Shown here piece after piece: positions 9,042 to 17,024 of a DNA stretch of 64,000 bases. The notes under the pieces are model-generated. The model was given only the letters and a program-made list of their open reading frames with translations, was not told the origin of the DNA and did not search any database. The translations under genes and the position numbers were made by a program. Within the stretch, counting starts at the first letter, position 1. Each line of letters begins with the position of its first letter. This DNA comes from an uncultured Bacteroidales bacterium (GTDB lineage: Bacteria > Bacteroidota > Bacteroidia > Bacteroidales > Paludibacteraceae): assembly GCA_944321895.1 (NCBI GenBank), contig CALUNA010000015.1:21701-85700 (forward strand), written 5' to 3'.

Positions 9042-9908
9042 TCAGTTGACGGACCTGATTTTGAAGCCGATGTTTCGGAGCAGGTGTATCAGGCCCTTGT
9101 CGCCGCCCAGATATACGGCGTCGAGCACAATGAAATTGCCGGGTGTTTGCAGCAACAAGGTCAGCTGGTCGGCCCATGCAATGTTTCGTGCAGCGTAAAT
9201 TTTGTAGTCGGAATAGGAAATAGTGGTCTGGTTGTCTGGCATTTGCACCTGGTAGCTTATTTCGGAGAGGTGTCCGTTCTTGTACAGGGCGAGCAGTGCT
9301 TTTGCCTGCCTGATTTCCCGTTCGGGGTATTTGACGAGGTTCAGCAACTCCTGTGCCTGCCATTCCAGTGGTTCGTGGTCGAACAGGGCGTAGATGCTTT
9401 CCTTGGTGTTGTTCAGTCCTATGATTTGCTTTCCTTGTTCGGCCGCGATGGCTTGAAAGAAAATCTCCGAGCTGCGGTTTTCATCATATCCGAGCCATGT
9501 TCTGTACAGTTCGGTTTTGTACAGTTCGGTGATGTAGGCCGGTTTGAGTCGGTCCAGTAGTTTGAGCGACATTTTGGTCGCCGTTGTCAGGGCCTGGTCT
9601 ATGCGTTCGTATTCATCTTTTGTGTAGAAGGAGTGCAGCAGTGTGGAGTCTGGTAGCAGGGCCGCCTGTGCGAGAACCTTTTGTACGTCAGCGCTGTTGA
9701 GCGCCATTTCGGTGATGACGGTAGGGCATTCGTTGAAGACCTTGAACAGTTGCGGCACGGTGTCCAGGAACGATATGTTGCAGAGCTTGTTGGTGGCGAA
9801 GATGTATGACTTTCCTTTTATTCCTTTTCCGGTGATTTGGTAGAGCAACTGTGCGTTTGCGTGGCACAGGCAGCACATTATGGCAGTAATCATCCAGAGG
9901 CGTTTCAT
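9042..9908 (-). CDS. TraB/GumN family protein with degenerate motifs
   Basis: A 288-residue exported protein (signal peptide to about residue 20, CHANA-Q). The fold signature is of TraB/GumN: LYQITGKGIKGKSYIF at the start, the ARNIAWADQL block, and a C-terminal LDAVYLGGDKGLIHLL. In active relatives (TIKI-like metalloproteases) the two GxxH motifs supply metal ligands. Here the first reads ATNK and the second DAVY, so both histidines are gone, while the acid in TEMAL remains. It is therefore probably not a metalloprotease. It is the last gene of a minus-strand run after PBP1A and a TPR protein, 14 bp from the latter, which points to an envelope role. Confidence 0.82.
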   Translation of the reverse strand: MKRLWMITAIMCCLCHANAQLLYQITGKGIKGKSYIFATNKLCNISFLDTVPQLFKVFNECPTVITEMALNSADVQKVLAQAALLPDSTLLHSFYTKDEYERIDQALTTATKMSLKLLDRLKPAYITELYKTELYRTWLGYDENRSSEIFFQAIAAEQGKQIIGLNNTKESIYALFDHEPLEWQAQELLNLVKYPEREIRQAKALLALYKNGHLSEISYQVQMPDNQTTISYSDYKIYAARNIAWADQLTLLLQTPGNFIVLDAVYLGGDKGLIHLLRNIGFKIRSVN

Positions 9909-9922
9909 AATCAGGTTTTATT

Positions 9923-11995
9923 TTATTTCAGTCTTGTAATCAGGTTGTATGCCTGGTATATACCGGTTTCGCCGGCCTTGCTGAGGTCTTTGATGCCGTT
10001 GTCCACATCATCGATGAATATGCGTGTCAGCCCGCGGTTGAAGTATGCTTCCGCAAAGTCGGGGTCGGTTTCAATGGCTTTGGTGTAGTGGTTTATGGCA
10101 GCCTTGAAGTCTTTTTGCGTGCAAAGGATATTTGCTTTGTTGTACCATGCATACTGGAAGTCGGGTTGCAGTTCCGTGACCTTGTCGTAGTCGCGCATAA
10201 TCATTTCGAATTCGAACTTGTATCTGTTTTCCGCGCTTATTTGCGTGGTCCGGTCCGTTCCGAACAGCACTTTGCCCTGTTTCTGGTATTCTATTTCGCT
10301 TGCTGCGGACACATCGTTGGTGTTGCTGATATATTCCAGCAGTTTGTAGCGTATGTTCGCGCGGCAGAAGTAGGCCAGCATGAAGTCCTGTTTGAGGCTG
10401 ATGGCCTTGTTCAGGTCGTCTATGGCACTGTTGAAATCCTGTACGAGTGCAAATTCGATGGCGCGTGCGAAATAGAGGTCGGCGTTGTCCGGTTCGGCAT
10501 CTATCCGTGCGGAATAGCGGTCTATCAAATCGAAGTGGCGGCTTATCATTTCTGCCGTGAGGGATATTTCCTGGCAGGTTATTTTGATATTTGCCGGCAG
10601 GATGCCTTTTTTATTGTATGTTTCGATGGCAGGATGATAATAGTTGGTCTGCCTTATGTCGTTGGCTTTTGTGTAATAGGTCAGCACCATGTTCGGCTGA
10701 TTGACGACGTCGGCGTATTTTTTCTGTATGTTGCCTCTCAGTTCGCTGTCGAATTCGGTGTCCTCGATTGGTTCCTGCAGGTTTTGTGCCGCCCGGTTGC
10801 TGAATTCCTTGCGCCGGTCCTTGTTTCCCGGCTGGTTCTGTGCTATCTTCACATCGGTATTGATGGTGGATGCCTGCTGTTGCCGTTGCAGGTTTTCTTT
10901 GTTCTGTTCCAGCTCGTAAGCGGTTTTCCTGTATGCAAAAGCTTCTTTTGTATTTCCCAGCGACATGCAGGCCTGTGCAGCCAGGTAGTAGCCGGGCAGG
11001 AAGTATGGATAACGCCCGATCAGTTTGTCAAAGTCGTCGCGCGCCTCCTGCCAGCGTTGCAGTTGCAGGTTTACGATGCCGCGGTGGTAATAGGTTTCCA
11101 TGTTGTCCGGTTCCAGTTCGATGGCTGTGTTGAAGTCCTCCCAGGCGTTGTTATAGTCTCCCACTTCGTTACGGAGCAACCCGCGGTTATAGTAGCATTG
11201 TGCGTTTTTCGGATCGAGTTCCACGGCTTTGTCATAGTCGGCCAGCGCGCCGCGGTAATTGTGCAGCTTGTAGTATAGTACGCCGCGGTTGATATAGTCT
11301 CCCGGCCATTTGGAACCCAAGTTGATGGAGCGTGAAAGGTCTTCCAGTGCTCCCTGGGTGTCGTCCGTAGCCATTTTCAGGTAGCCGCGTGCGCTCCAGC
11401 CCACGGGGTTGCGCGGGTCGTACTTGACAACGTTGTCGAAACTTTGCATGGCTGTGACAGTGTCCTTGTTCGACAGGGAAATACGTCCTTTTTCAAAGTG
11501 CAGAATGGCCGATTTGGGCTCTTTGGTCAGCAGAAAGTCAATGTCCTGCAGGGCTTCATCGTAGCGTTCCAGGCGTTCATAGGCATCAGCCCGCAGTATC
11601 ATGTATATTTTATTTTCCGGAGCGAATCTCAGAGCCTGTGTAAAATCGTCTGCGGCTTTTTCATATTTGCCCTGTTGCAGGTACACATAGCCTCGTGTGT
11701 AGTACGCTCCGGGCAGGAACGGGTTGCGTTTCAGTGCTTCCGAGCAGTCATATTCCGCTCCGGTGTAGTCGCCGAGTTGTGTTTTCGCTATGGCGCGGTA
11801 CATGTATGGTTCAGCCAGGTAGGATTTTGTTTTGATTACCTGGTTGAAATATTGGATGGAGAGCACGTAGTCCTCAAAATAGAGCGCGTTTCGGCCTATG
11901 GCGGTTATGCGGTCCGTATTCAGTTGTGCATGGAGGCAACAACAAATGCTCCATGCACATAAGAGTAGGCTGTATTTTAGGAATTTCCTGTGCAA
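9923..11995 (-). CDS. Exported TPR-repeat protein
   Basis: A 690-residue protein with a signal peptide (cut near CLHA-QLN) followed by tandem tetratricopeptide repeats. About nine in a row cover residues 30-340 (for example GAYYTRGYVYLQQGKYEKAA and AQCYYNRGLLRNEVGDYNNA). A non-repeat linker lies around 350-480, and more repeats continue to the end (DFAEAYFNRGLTRIF). Repeats of this type form a protein-binding superhelix. No enzyme domain is visible. It begins 20 bp after the PBP1A stop and precedes the TraB-like gene, so a periplasmic scaffold for cell-wall synthesis is a reasonable but unproven inference. Confidence 0.9.
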   Translation of the reverse strand: MHRKFLKYSLLLCAWSICCCLHAQLNTDRITAIGRNALYFEDYVLSIQYFNQVIKTKSYLAEPYMYRAIAKTQLGDYTGAEYDCSEALKRNPFLPGAYYTRGYVYLQQGKYEKAADDFTQALRFAPENKIYMILRADAYERLERYDEALQDIDFLLTKEPKSAILHFEKGRISLSNKDTVTAMQSFDNVVKYDPRNPVGWSARGYLKMATDDTQGALEDLSRSINLGSKWPGDYINRGVLYYKLHNYRGALADYDKAVELDPKNAQCYYNRGLLRNEVGDYNNAWEDFNTAIELEPDNMETYYHRGIVNLQLQRWQEARDDFDKLIGRYPYFLPGYYLAAQACMSLGNTKEAFAYRKTAYELEQNKENLQRQQQASTINTDVKIAQNQPGNKDRRKEFSNRAAQNLQEPIEDTEFDSELRGNIQKKYADVVNQPNMVLTYYTKANDIRQTNYYHPAIETYNKKGILPANIKITCQEISLTAEMISRHFDLIDRYSARIDAEPDNADLYFARAIEFALVQDFNSAIDDLNKAISLKQDFMLAYFCRANIRYKLLEYISNTNDVSAASEIEYQKQGKVLFGTDRTTQISAENRYKFEFEMIMRDYDKVTELQPDFQYAWYNKANILCTQKDFKAAINHYTKAIETDPDFAEAYFNRGLTRIFIDDVDNGIKDLSKAGETGIYQAYNLITRLK

Positions 11996-12015
11996 TGCGT
12001 TTTGGTTTTTGGTGA

Positions 12016-14313
12016 TTATTTGCAGCCAGCATTCGGGTCAAAACTCTCCGGAACATCGAACATTTCATCGGGCGAGTAGCCTAAATCAGGGTTTGCGAGT
12101 ACTTTTTGCATGTACAGAGCCCATATGGGCAAGGCCATGGTGGCTCCTTGTCCCTGTGAGATATAGTCGAAGTGGATGTCGCGGTCTTCACCGCCTACCC
12201 ATACGCCGGAAACCAGTGATGGCGTAAAGCCAATGAACCAACCGTCGGAGTTGTTTTGCGTGGTTCCTGTTTTTCCGCCCATGGGCATGCGCAGACCGTA
12301 GCGGAAACGCACGCGGCCGCCCGTACCGCCATCGATAACTCCACGGAGCATGGAAATCATTTTGTAGGAAGTCAGCTCGCTGAAAATTTCGTGGGTTTTC
12401 GGAGTGAATGTACCAAGCAGGTTCCCGTTGTTGTCCTCTATGCGGGTAACATACAGCGGTTCAATGCGGATTCCCTTGTTCGGGAATGCCGTGTAGGCAT
12501 CTACCATTTCCTGGACCGATACGTCGCAAATGCCCAGACAGAGCGACAGCACAGGATCCAGCTGGCCTTTGATTCCGAACGAGCGCATCAGTTTTACGAG
12601 TGATTCGGGGGTATAAAGGCTCATCAGATAGGCCGAAATCCAGTTATTCGAGTTGGCCAGTCCCCATTGGAGCGTAACGGTTTCGCCCAGGCGTTTGTCG
12701 TCTGAGTTGCGCGGACTCCAGTCCTCGCCGGTAGCTGTTTTCAGTGTAATAGGCTGGTTGATGGTCGTGTCACACGGCCACATGCCTTCTTCCATGGCCA
12801 GTGTGTAAAGGAACGGCTTGACGGTGGAACCAACCTGGCGACGCCCTTTGGTGGCCATGTCATATTGGAAATATTCGAAATTAGGCCCGCCGACGTAGGC
12901 TTTTACATGGCCGCTGCCAGCATCAATGGACATGAAACCGCAACGCAGGAAATGTTTGTAGTATCTGATGGAGTCCATTGGCGACAGAATTGTGTCGACC
13001 ATGCCGTGGTAGCTGAACACTTCCATCTCGATAGGTGTGTTGAATGCCTGGTCTATCTCCGCCTCCGAGTAGCCGGCTTTTTTCATGCGGCGGTATCGGT
13101 CGGTCTGTTTTTTGTTACGGTCCAGAATGTTTTTCAGTTCGTCCTCGCTCAGGTAGCGGGTATAGGGGGCATAGGAACGTCCTTTTTTCTCCTTGAAGAA
13201 CATTGCCTGCAGTTCCTGGATATGTTCGTTCACGGCTTCTTCCGCATACTGCTGCATGCGTGAATCAATGGTAGTGTATATGCGCAGTCCATCGGTGTAT
13301 ATGTTGTATGGCGTTCCATCCGGTTTCCGGTTTTTGTTGCAGAATCCGTACAGGGGATTGTTGTTCCACTGGTCCAGGTCTTCCTGATATTGCAATTCTT
13401 CCCAGCTGTTGTAATTGCTCTTTTTCGGTTCCTTGGCCATCAGCATCAGGCGCAGGTTTTCCCGGAAATAGGGTGCGAGTCCTAACTTGTGGTCCACTTT
13501 CTGGTATTTCAATTCTATGGGTAGTTGTTTCAGGGAATCGGCCACGGCTTCTGTCAGGAAATCGGCTTTGACCATTTGTTCCAGCACGGTGTTACGGCGC
13601 AGGCGTGTCCGTTCGCGTGTAGCCTCGCGGCGGCTTGCCGGGTTATAGAGCGACGGGTTTTTGCACATGCCCACCAATGTGGCGGCTTCCTCTATTTTCA
13701 AATCGGCCGGCGTTGTGCTGAAATAGACTTGTGCGGCCGATTTGATGCCAACAGCATTGTTCAGGAAATCGAACTGGTTCAGATACATGGTCAGGATTTC
13801 CTCTTTGGTGTAGAGATGTTCCAGCTGCACGGCAATGACCCATTCAATGGGTTTCTGGATGGCGCGTGCAAAAATATTTTTGGCTCGTGGCGAGTATAAC
13901 TGTTTGGCCAGCTGTTGTGTTATGGTGCTTCCTCCTCCCGCACGGCCGAATTTCAGCAACACGCGTACCAGTGATTTTCCATCTATGCCGGAATGCTGGT
14001 AAAAGCGGATGTCTTCCGTGGCAATCAAAGCGTTTATCAGGTCGGGCGATATGTCGGAAAAATGCACGCCGACACGATTTTCCTTGTCCTGGAAATAACG
14101 TCCCAACAATTGCATGTCAGCCGAATAGACTTCGGTTGCATATTTGTTCCGCGGGTTGAGCAACTCATCCACCGGAGGCAGATAACCTAACCAGCCTTTT
14201 GTTATCATCCAGAAAACCAATACAATGCATATGATACCGAAGGTAAACAGTCCCCAAAACCACATTAGGAACTTATGTCGGAAAGACTTTTTCGTCTGTT
14301 CGTTTTTACTCAT
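12016..14313 (-). CDS. Bifunctional penicillin-binding protein 1A
   Basis: A class A PBP of 765 residues. After a short cytoplasmic tail and one membrane helix (about 15-35) comes the GT51 transglycosylase with EDIRFYQHSGID (catalytic Glu) and GGSTITQQLAKQLYSPR. The C-terminal transpeptidase has the nucleophile motif STVK (Ser about 496), SNN and KTGT. It polymerises and cross-links peptidoglycan at the outer face of the inner membrane. Length and domain order are normal. It is the first gene of a probable operon with the TPR and TraB-like genes. A TACTTTTG box lies about 30 bp upstream, between it and hemW. Confidence 0.96.
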   Translation of the reverse strand: MSKNEQTKKSFRHKFLMWFWGLFTFGIICIVLVFWMITKGWLGYLPPVDELLNPRNKYATEVYSADMQLLGRYFQDKENRVGVHFSDISPDLINALIATEDIRFYQHSGIDGKSLVRVLLKFGRAGGGSTITQQLAKQLYSPRAKNIFARAIQKPIEWVIAVQLEHLYTKEEILTMYLNQFDFLNNAVGIKSAAQVYFSTTPADLKIEEAATLVGMCKNPSLYNPASRREATRERTRLRRNTVLEQMVKADFLTEAVADSLKQLPIELKYQKVDHKLGLAPYFRENLRLMLMAKEPKKSNYNSWEELQYQEDLDQWNNNPLYGFCNKNRKPDGTPYNIYTDGLRIYTTIDSRMQQYAEEAVNEHIQELQAMFFKEKKGRSYAPYTRYLSEDELKNILDRNKKQTDRYRRMKKAGYSEAEIDQAFNTPIEMEVFSYHGMVDTILSPMDSIRYYKHFLRCGFMSIDAGSGHVKAYVGGPNFEYFQYDMATKGRRQVGSTVKPFLYTLAMEEGMWPCDTTINQPITLKTATGEDWSPRNSDDKRLGETVTLQWGLANSNNWISAYLMSLYTPESLVKLMRSFGIKGQLDPVLSLCLGICDVSVQEMVDAYTAFPNKGIRIEPLYVTRIEDNNGNLLGTFTPKTHEIFSELTSYKMISMLRGVIDGGTGGRVRFRYGLRMPMGGKTGTTQNNSDGWFIGFTPSLVSGVWVGGEDRDIHFDYISQGQGATMALPIWALYMQKVLANPDLGYSPDEMFDVPESFDPNAGCK

Positions 14314-14344
14314 GTCCGGAAATAGATTATCTGTGAAATGTGTG

Positions 14345-14352
14345 CAAAAGTA
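14345..14352 (-). promoter_or_regulatory. -7 box for the PBP1A operon
   Basis: Minus strand TACTTTTG; a CAA (minus TTG) at 14375-14377 lies 22 bp upstream, slightly wide. Confidence 0.55.
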
Positions 14353-14367
14353 CGAAAAAAAAGGGGT

Positions 14368-15495
14368 TTACGCATCAAGTAATTCTTCTGTAATTAAATT
14401 TAAGATTTTAATACCTTTATGCGTGGCGGCCAGATGCCCGTTTCTTATGGCCAGGCATCCGGAACGGATTTGGTTGCGGGCTTGTCTTATGCAAAAATCA
14501 CGGCGTTTTTTGCCAAAGAGCATTTCCAACCCATGCAGGTCTATGCCATCGGCCGTACGCAAGGACAGCATGACATATTCGTTGTAACGGTTTTCGGCTG
14601 ACAGCATTTCCCGTTCAAAACAAATTTCGTGCTGTTGCATGGCTTTGATGTAGCCGTCCAGCGAGTTTATGTTCCATTGGCGCGAGGTGCCGTTGAACGA
14701 ATGTGCCGCCGGTCCGATACCCAGATAGGGTGTGCCGTTCCAGTAGGCACTGTTGTGTGCGGAACGGAATCCAGGCAGCGCAAAGTTGGAAACTTCATAG
14801 TGTTCGTAGCCGGCTGTCTGCAATGTATCTGCCAGCATGTCGTACATGTTGTTCATTTGTTCGTCTTCGGCCGGTTTTATTGTCCCTGCCGCTGCTTTTT
14901 GTTGCAGGACGGTTCCTTCTTCGTATGTCAGGCCGTATGCGGATATGTGTTGCACGTGCAGTTCCAGGGCTGTTGTGAGTTCTTGTTTCCACATTTCCGT
15001 GGTTTGTTCCGGAAAGCCGTAAATCAAGTCAATGCTGATGTTTTCAAAGCCGGCTTCCTGCGCTTTTTTTACGGCTGATATGGCTTGTGCCGCATTATGC
15101 CGCCTGTTGATAAATGTCAGTATCCGGTCATTGAACGATTGGATGCCTATGCTTAGCCGGTTGATGCCTATGTCATGCAAGTTTTTCAGATATATGGTTT
15201 CCAAATCGTCTGGATTGGCTTCCAGCGTGACTTCCGGTTGTCTGGATATCTGGAAATGATTGCGAATGTATTTTATTATGCTTGACAAACAACTAATTCG
15301 CATTGCGCTTGGCGTGCCTCCGCCAAAATAAATGGTGCTTATGGTTTGGCCGTGCAAATAGTCATTACGCAGTTCCATTTCCTCTATGAGTGCGTTGGCC
15401 AAATCCTGTTGCTTGTCAATGGCGGTTGTGGAGTAGAAGTCGCAATAAATGCAGCGTGATTTGCAAATAGGAATATGGATATAAATGCCGGCCAT
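14368..15495 (-). CDS. hemW: Radical SAM heme chaperone HemW
   Basis: A 375-residue radical SAM protein of the HemN/HemW family. The cluster motif is CKSRCIYC, and the following F is typical of HemW (CxxxCxxC plus F rather than the extra Cys of HemN). GGGTPS, the ANPDD and GIQSFND segments and a C-terminal HemN-like domain follow. HemW is considered to bind and deliver haem rather than act as coproporphyrinogen dehydrogenase. Its old annotation as coproporphyrinogen III oxidase should be avoided. The start codon is about 25 bp after a TATTTTTG box. Confidence 0.93.
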   Translation of the reverse strand: MAGIYIHIPICKSRCIYCDFYSTTAIDKQQDLANALIEEMELRNDYLHGQTISTIYFGGGTPSAMRISCLSSIIKYIRNHFQISRQPEVTLEANPDDLETIYLKNLHDIGINRLSIGIQSFNDRILTFINRRHNAAQAISAVKKAQEAGFENISIDLIYGFPEQTTEMWKQELTTALELHVQHISAYGLTYEEGTVLQQKAAAGTIKPAEDEQMNNMYDMLADTLQTAGYEHYEVSNFALPGFRSAHNSAYWNGTPYLGIGPAAHSFNGTSRQWNINSLDGYIKAMQQHEICFEREMLSAENRYNEYVMLSLRTADGIDLHGLEMLFGKKRRDFCIRQARNQIRSGCLAIRNGHLAATHKGIKILNLITEELLDA

Positions 15496-15518
15496 TTTGG
15501 TGTATCATAAAAATCATG

Positions 15519-15526
15519 CAAAAATA
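15519..15526 (-). promoter_or_regulatory. -7 box for hemW
   Basis: CAAAAATA reads TATTTTTG on the minus strand, upstream of hemW. Confidence 0.5.
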
Positions 15527-15558
15527 GAAGAAAATTTTTCATACTCGAAAAAAAACAC

Positions 15559-15566
15559 TACCTTTG
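15559..15566 (+). promoter_or_regulatory. -7 box for tRNA-Pro
   Basis: TACCTTTG ends 12 bp before the tRNA; no clear -33 box. Confidence 0.65.
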
Positions 15567-15578
15567 CGCCGCTTTTTG

Positions 15579-15653
15579 CGGGATGTAGCGCAGTCCGGTT
15601 AGCGCACCTGCTTTGGGAGCAGGGGGTCGAAGGTTCGAATCCTTTCATCCCGA
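15579..15653 (+). tRNA. tRNA-Pro (UGG)
   Basis: Acceptor CGGGATG (15579-15585) pairs with CATCCCG (15646-15652), with discriminator A. The anticodon stem CCTGC/GCAGG (15607-15611 and 15619-15623) holds the loop TTTGGGA, giving anticodon TGG at 15614-15616. The T arm contains GGTTCGAATCC. CCA is not encoded. An integrase remnant lies immediately downstream, so its 3' end is a likely former attachment site. Confidence 0.97.
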
Positions 15654-15658
15654 CAGGA

Positions 15659-15706
15659 AAACGGTTAATTTGCTTCTTACAAGTAAGTTAACCGTTTCTT
15701 TATTTT
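15659..15706 (+). terminator. Terminator of tRNA-Pro
   Basis: AAACGGTTAA (15659-15668) pairs with TTAACCGTTT (15688-15697), with an inner CTTAC/GTAAG stem and a T-rich tail. Confidence 0.75.
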
Positions 15707-15773
15707 CGTGGCCGGGACAAAACAGGGACAATGTATTTTTTTAGACTTTCTTGTTTGCGGGATAGTCTAAAAA

Positions 15774-16136
15774 ATGTCCGGACAGCAAAACAACTCTTCA
15801 AATCAATTAAGCTTGCTAAAACCGTACGACATTCCTGTTTTACGCCAGGGCAAAGAAGGCTACATCAGTTTCAATACTTTCGATCCGGCCGCCGGCAAGA
15901 TGCGCCGGAAGAAAATCAAGGTAAACCACATAAAGAAGTCCGAACGCAAATTTACTCCTGAATTCAAGTTTTACAGCCTGAAGGACAACGGCATAACCAA
16001 CATGCTGCGCAAGTGCGACACGATAACGGTGCGCGACCAGGCGCGACATTCCGACATATTGATGACAGACATATACACGCCTCACGATTTGCAGGAGGCT
16101 AACGGGCTGATAAAAAACCATGATGGCGTGTTTTAG
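15774..16136 (+). pseudogene. Tyrosine integrase with internal deletion
   Basis: This 120-codon frame joins two ends of a Bacteroides-type tyrosine recombinase. Residues 14-52 (for example KPYDIPVLRQGKEGYISFNT and KMRRKKIKVNHIKK) match the N-terminal arm-binding region. From about residue 60, FYSLKDNGITNMLR, RDQARHSDILMTDIYTPHD and the ending NHDGVF match the extreme C-terminus, including the catalytic tyrosine in DIYTPHD. The core-binding domain and the part of the catalytic domain that carries the first catalytic arginine are missing, apparently by a clean in-frame deletion after KKSER. It should be inactive. It sits 120 bp downstream of tRNA-Pro in the same direction, the usual place for an integrase at an attachment site. 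Confidence 0.85.
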
Positions 16137-16139
16137 CGC

Positions 16140-16171
16140 AAAAAAAGGGGTGGGGCAAGCGCCCCGCCCCC
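16140..16171 (-). terminator. Terminator of hicAB
   Basis: GGGGTGGGGC (16147-16156) pairs with GCCCCGCCCC (16161-16170, one G-U). On the minus strand a T-run follows. Confidence 0.8.
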
Positions 16172-16194
16172 GTGCGGAAGAATACATGTAATAA

Positions 16195-16605
16195 TCAAAC
16201 AAACCGCACAGTGCTCAAATCTTTTGCGAAACGCTGTATGCTTTCCTGTATTTTCTCCACGGTCTTTTGTGATGGGTGCCTCCTTCCTGTGACATAATGG
16301 CTCAGTTGCTGCTGGTTGATGCCTGTCAGCCTTGACAATCCGGCCAAGGACATGATTTTTGAATAGTAGGCCAGGAACGATGCCATGTCATATTTGAAAC
16401 AGAAGTCGGCTTCCTCGAAGTCTTTCCCCTCCGCGTCCAAACATTTTTTCATGTCGTCGTATCCGCCCATGAATGACTGCATGGCTTCTTCCACGGTGTT
16501 CCCTGTTCCTGTAACCAGGTAGTCCATGTCGTCCGCATCCATGTAGATGCTGTATGTCCCATCTCCTGCACGCTCAATGGTTGCATTTACTTTTCTTTTT
16601 TCCAT
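16195..16605 (-). CDS. hicB: HicB-type antitoxin with HTH
   Basis: A 136-residue antitoxin. The N-terminal HicB fold is seen in ATIERAGDGTYSIYMDADD and GTGNTVEEAMQSFMGGYDDM. The C-terminal helix-turn-helix (LAGLSRLTGINQQQLSHYVT) would bind the operator. In this family HicB neutralises the HicA mRNA interferase and represses the pair. The gene is intact and lies 33 bp after hicA. The upstream palindromes around the promoter are probable binding sites. With hicA frameshifted, it may persist as an orphan regulator or as protection against related toxins. Confidence 0.88.
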   Translation of the reverse strand: MEKRKVNATIERAGDGTYSIYMDADDMDYLVTGTGNTVEEAMQSFMGGYDDMKKCLDAEGKDFEEADFCFKYDMASFLAYYSKIMSLAGLSRLTGINQQQLSHYVTGRRHPSQKTVEKIQESIQRFAKDLSTVRFV

Positions 16606-16638
16606 TGTTGTAGTATTTTAGCCGAGGCAGGCAGGGGA

Positions 16639-16811
16639 TTAAATCCCCGCCGCCTTTTTGATTTTCTTTAATGTGCCCGCTGCGACCTCTTGTGAAAGGT
16701 GGTTGCTCATTTGGAAGTATTTCCCTGTTTTCGGGCTGAACCAGAGCGGGTGCCTGCTTGTTGTTTCCCGGTGTCGTAACATCCGGCTTTTTTCACTAAC
16801 TTGATTATCAT
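16639..16811 (-). pseudogene. hicA: HicA toxin, frameshifted
   Basis: Two frames together make a normal HicA of about 57 residues. From the ATG at 16811, one frame gives MIIKLVKKAGCY. From about 16776 the neighbouring frame gives RHRETTSRHPLWFSPKTG, then GKYFQMSNH and the ending GTLKKIKKAAGI. One base appears to be missing near the TAC codon at 16776-16778, and adding one there yields KKAGCYRHRETTSRHPLW. The conserved histidine (SRHPLW) lies in the second part. As it stands, the only long frame (from 16821) replaces the N-terminal strand and helix, so the toxin is probably dead. A sequencing error is the main alternative. Confidence 0.75.
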
Positions 16812-16834
16812 TGTATTTCATTGTTTGTTTGATT

Positions 16835-16853
16835 ATTACGTTACAAACGTAAT
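16835..16853. promoter_or_regulatory. Inverted repeat over the hicAB -7 box
   Basis: Perfect arms ATTACGTT and AACGTAAT with a 3-bp centre. The -7 box lies within it, so a bound protein would block the promoter. Probable operator. Confidence 0.6.
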
Positions 16854-16874
16854 GATATTAATTTTAATATCAAA
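16844..16874 (-). promoter_or_regulatory. Promoter of hicAB
   Basis: Minus strand: TTTG (16871-16874), a 19-bp spacer, then TACGTTTG (16844-16851), an excellent Bacteroidetes promoter 23-33 bp upstream of the possible starts. Confidence 0.75.
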
Positions 16875-16911
16875 ATAAGAAAGCCGGAATGATATTACAT
16901 TTAATATCATT
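16853..16911. promoter_or_regulatory. Two tandem TGATATTA palindromes
   Basis: Site 1: TGATATTAA (16853-16861) and TTAATATCA (16864-16872). Site 2: AATGATATTA (16888-16897) and TAATATCATT (16902-16911). The centres are 37 bp apart. Site 1 fills the spacer of the hicAB promoter. Likely HicB operators. Confidence 0.6.
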
Positions 16912-16959
16912 TAACCAAAAGAGAGGGTTTTGCTTACTTTTCATGCCTGGCACTAAAAC

Positions 16960-16986
16960 AAAGCCCCGGCAGGTGTCGGGGCTTTT
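16960..16986 (-). terminator. Terminator downstream of the small lipoprotein gene
   Basis: AAAGCCCCGGCA and TGTCGGGGCTTT form a long stem with T-rich tails in both directions. Confidence 0.65.
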
Positions 16987-17024
16987 GTCAGTCAGGCTTC
17001 ATATGTTTTTGCTTTTCCGGTTTT

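Noticed and set aside
10088..11278. 396-codon plus-strand frame opposite the TPR gene
   Set aside because: Repetitive antisense of TPR codons; no start context and no known fold.
16639..16821. Programmed -1 frameshift at the A6G run as an explanation for split hicA
   Set aside because: The A6 run does not fall in the slippery A-AAA-AAG register for either frame, and shifting there would skip the conserved KKAGC residues. A one-base loss further on fits HicA better.
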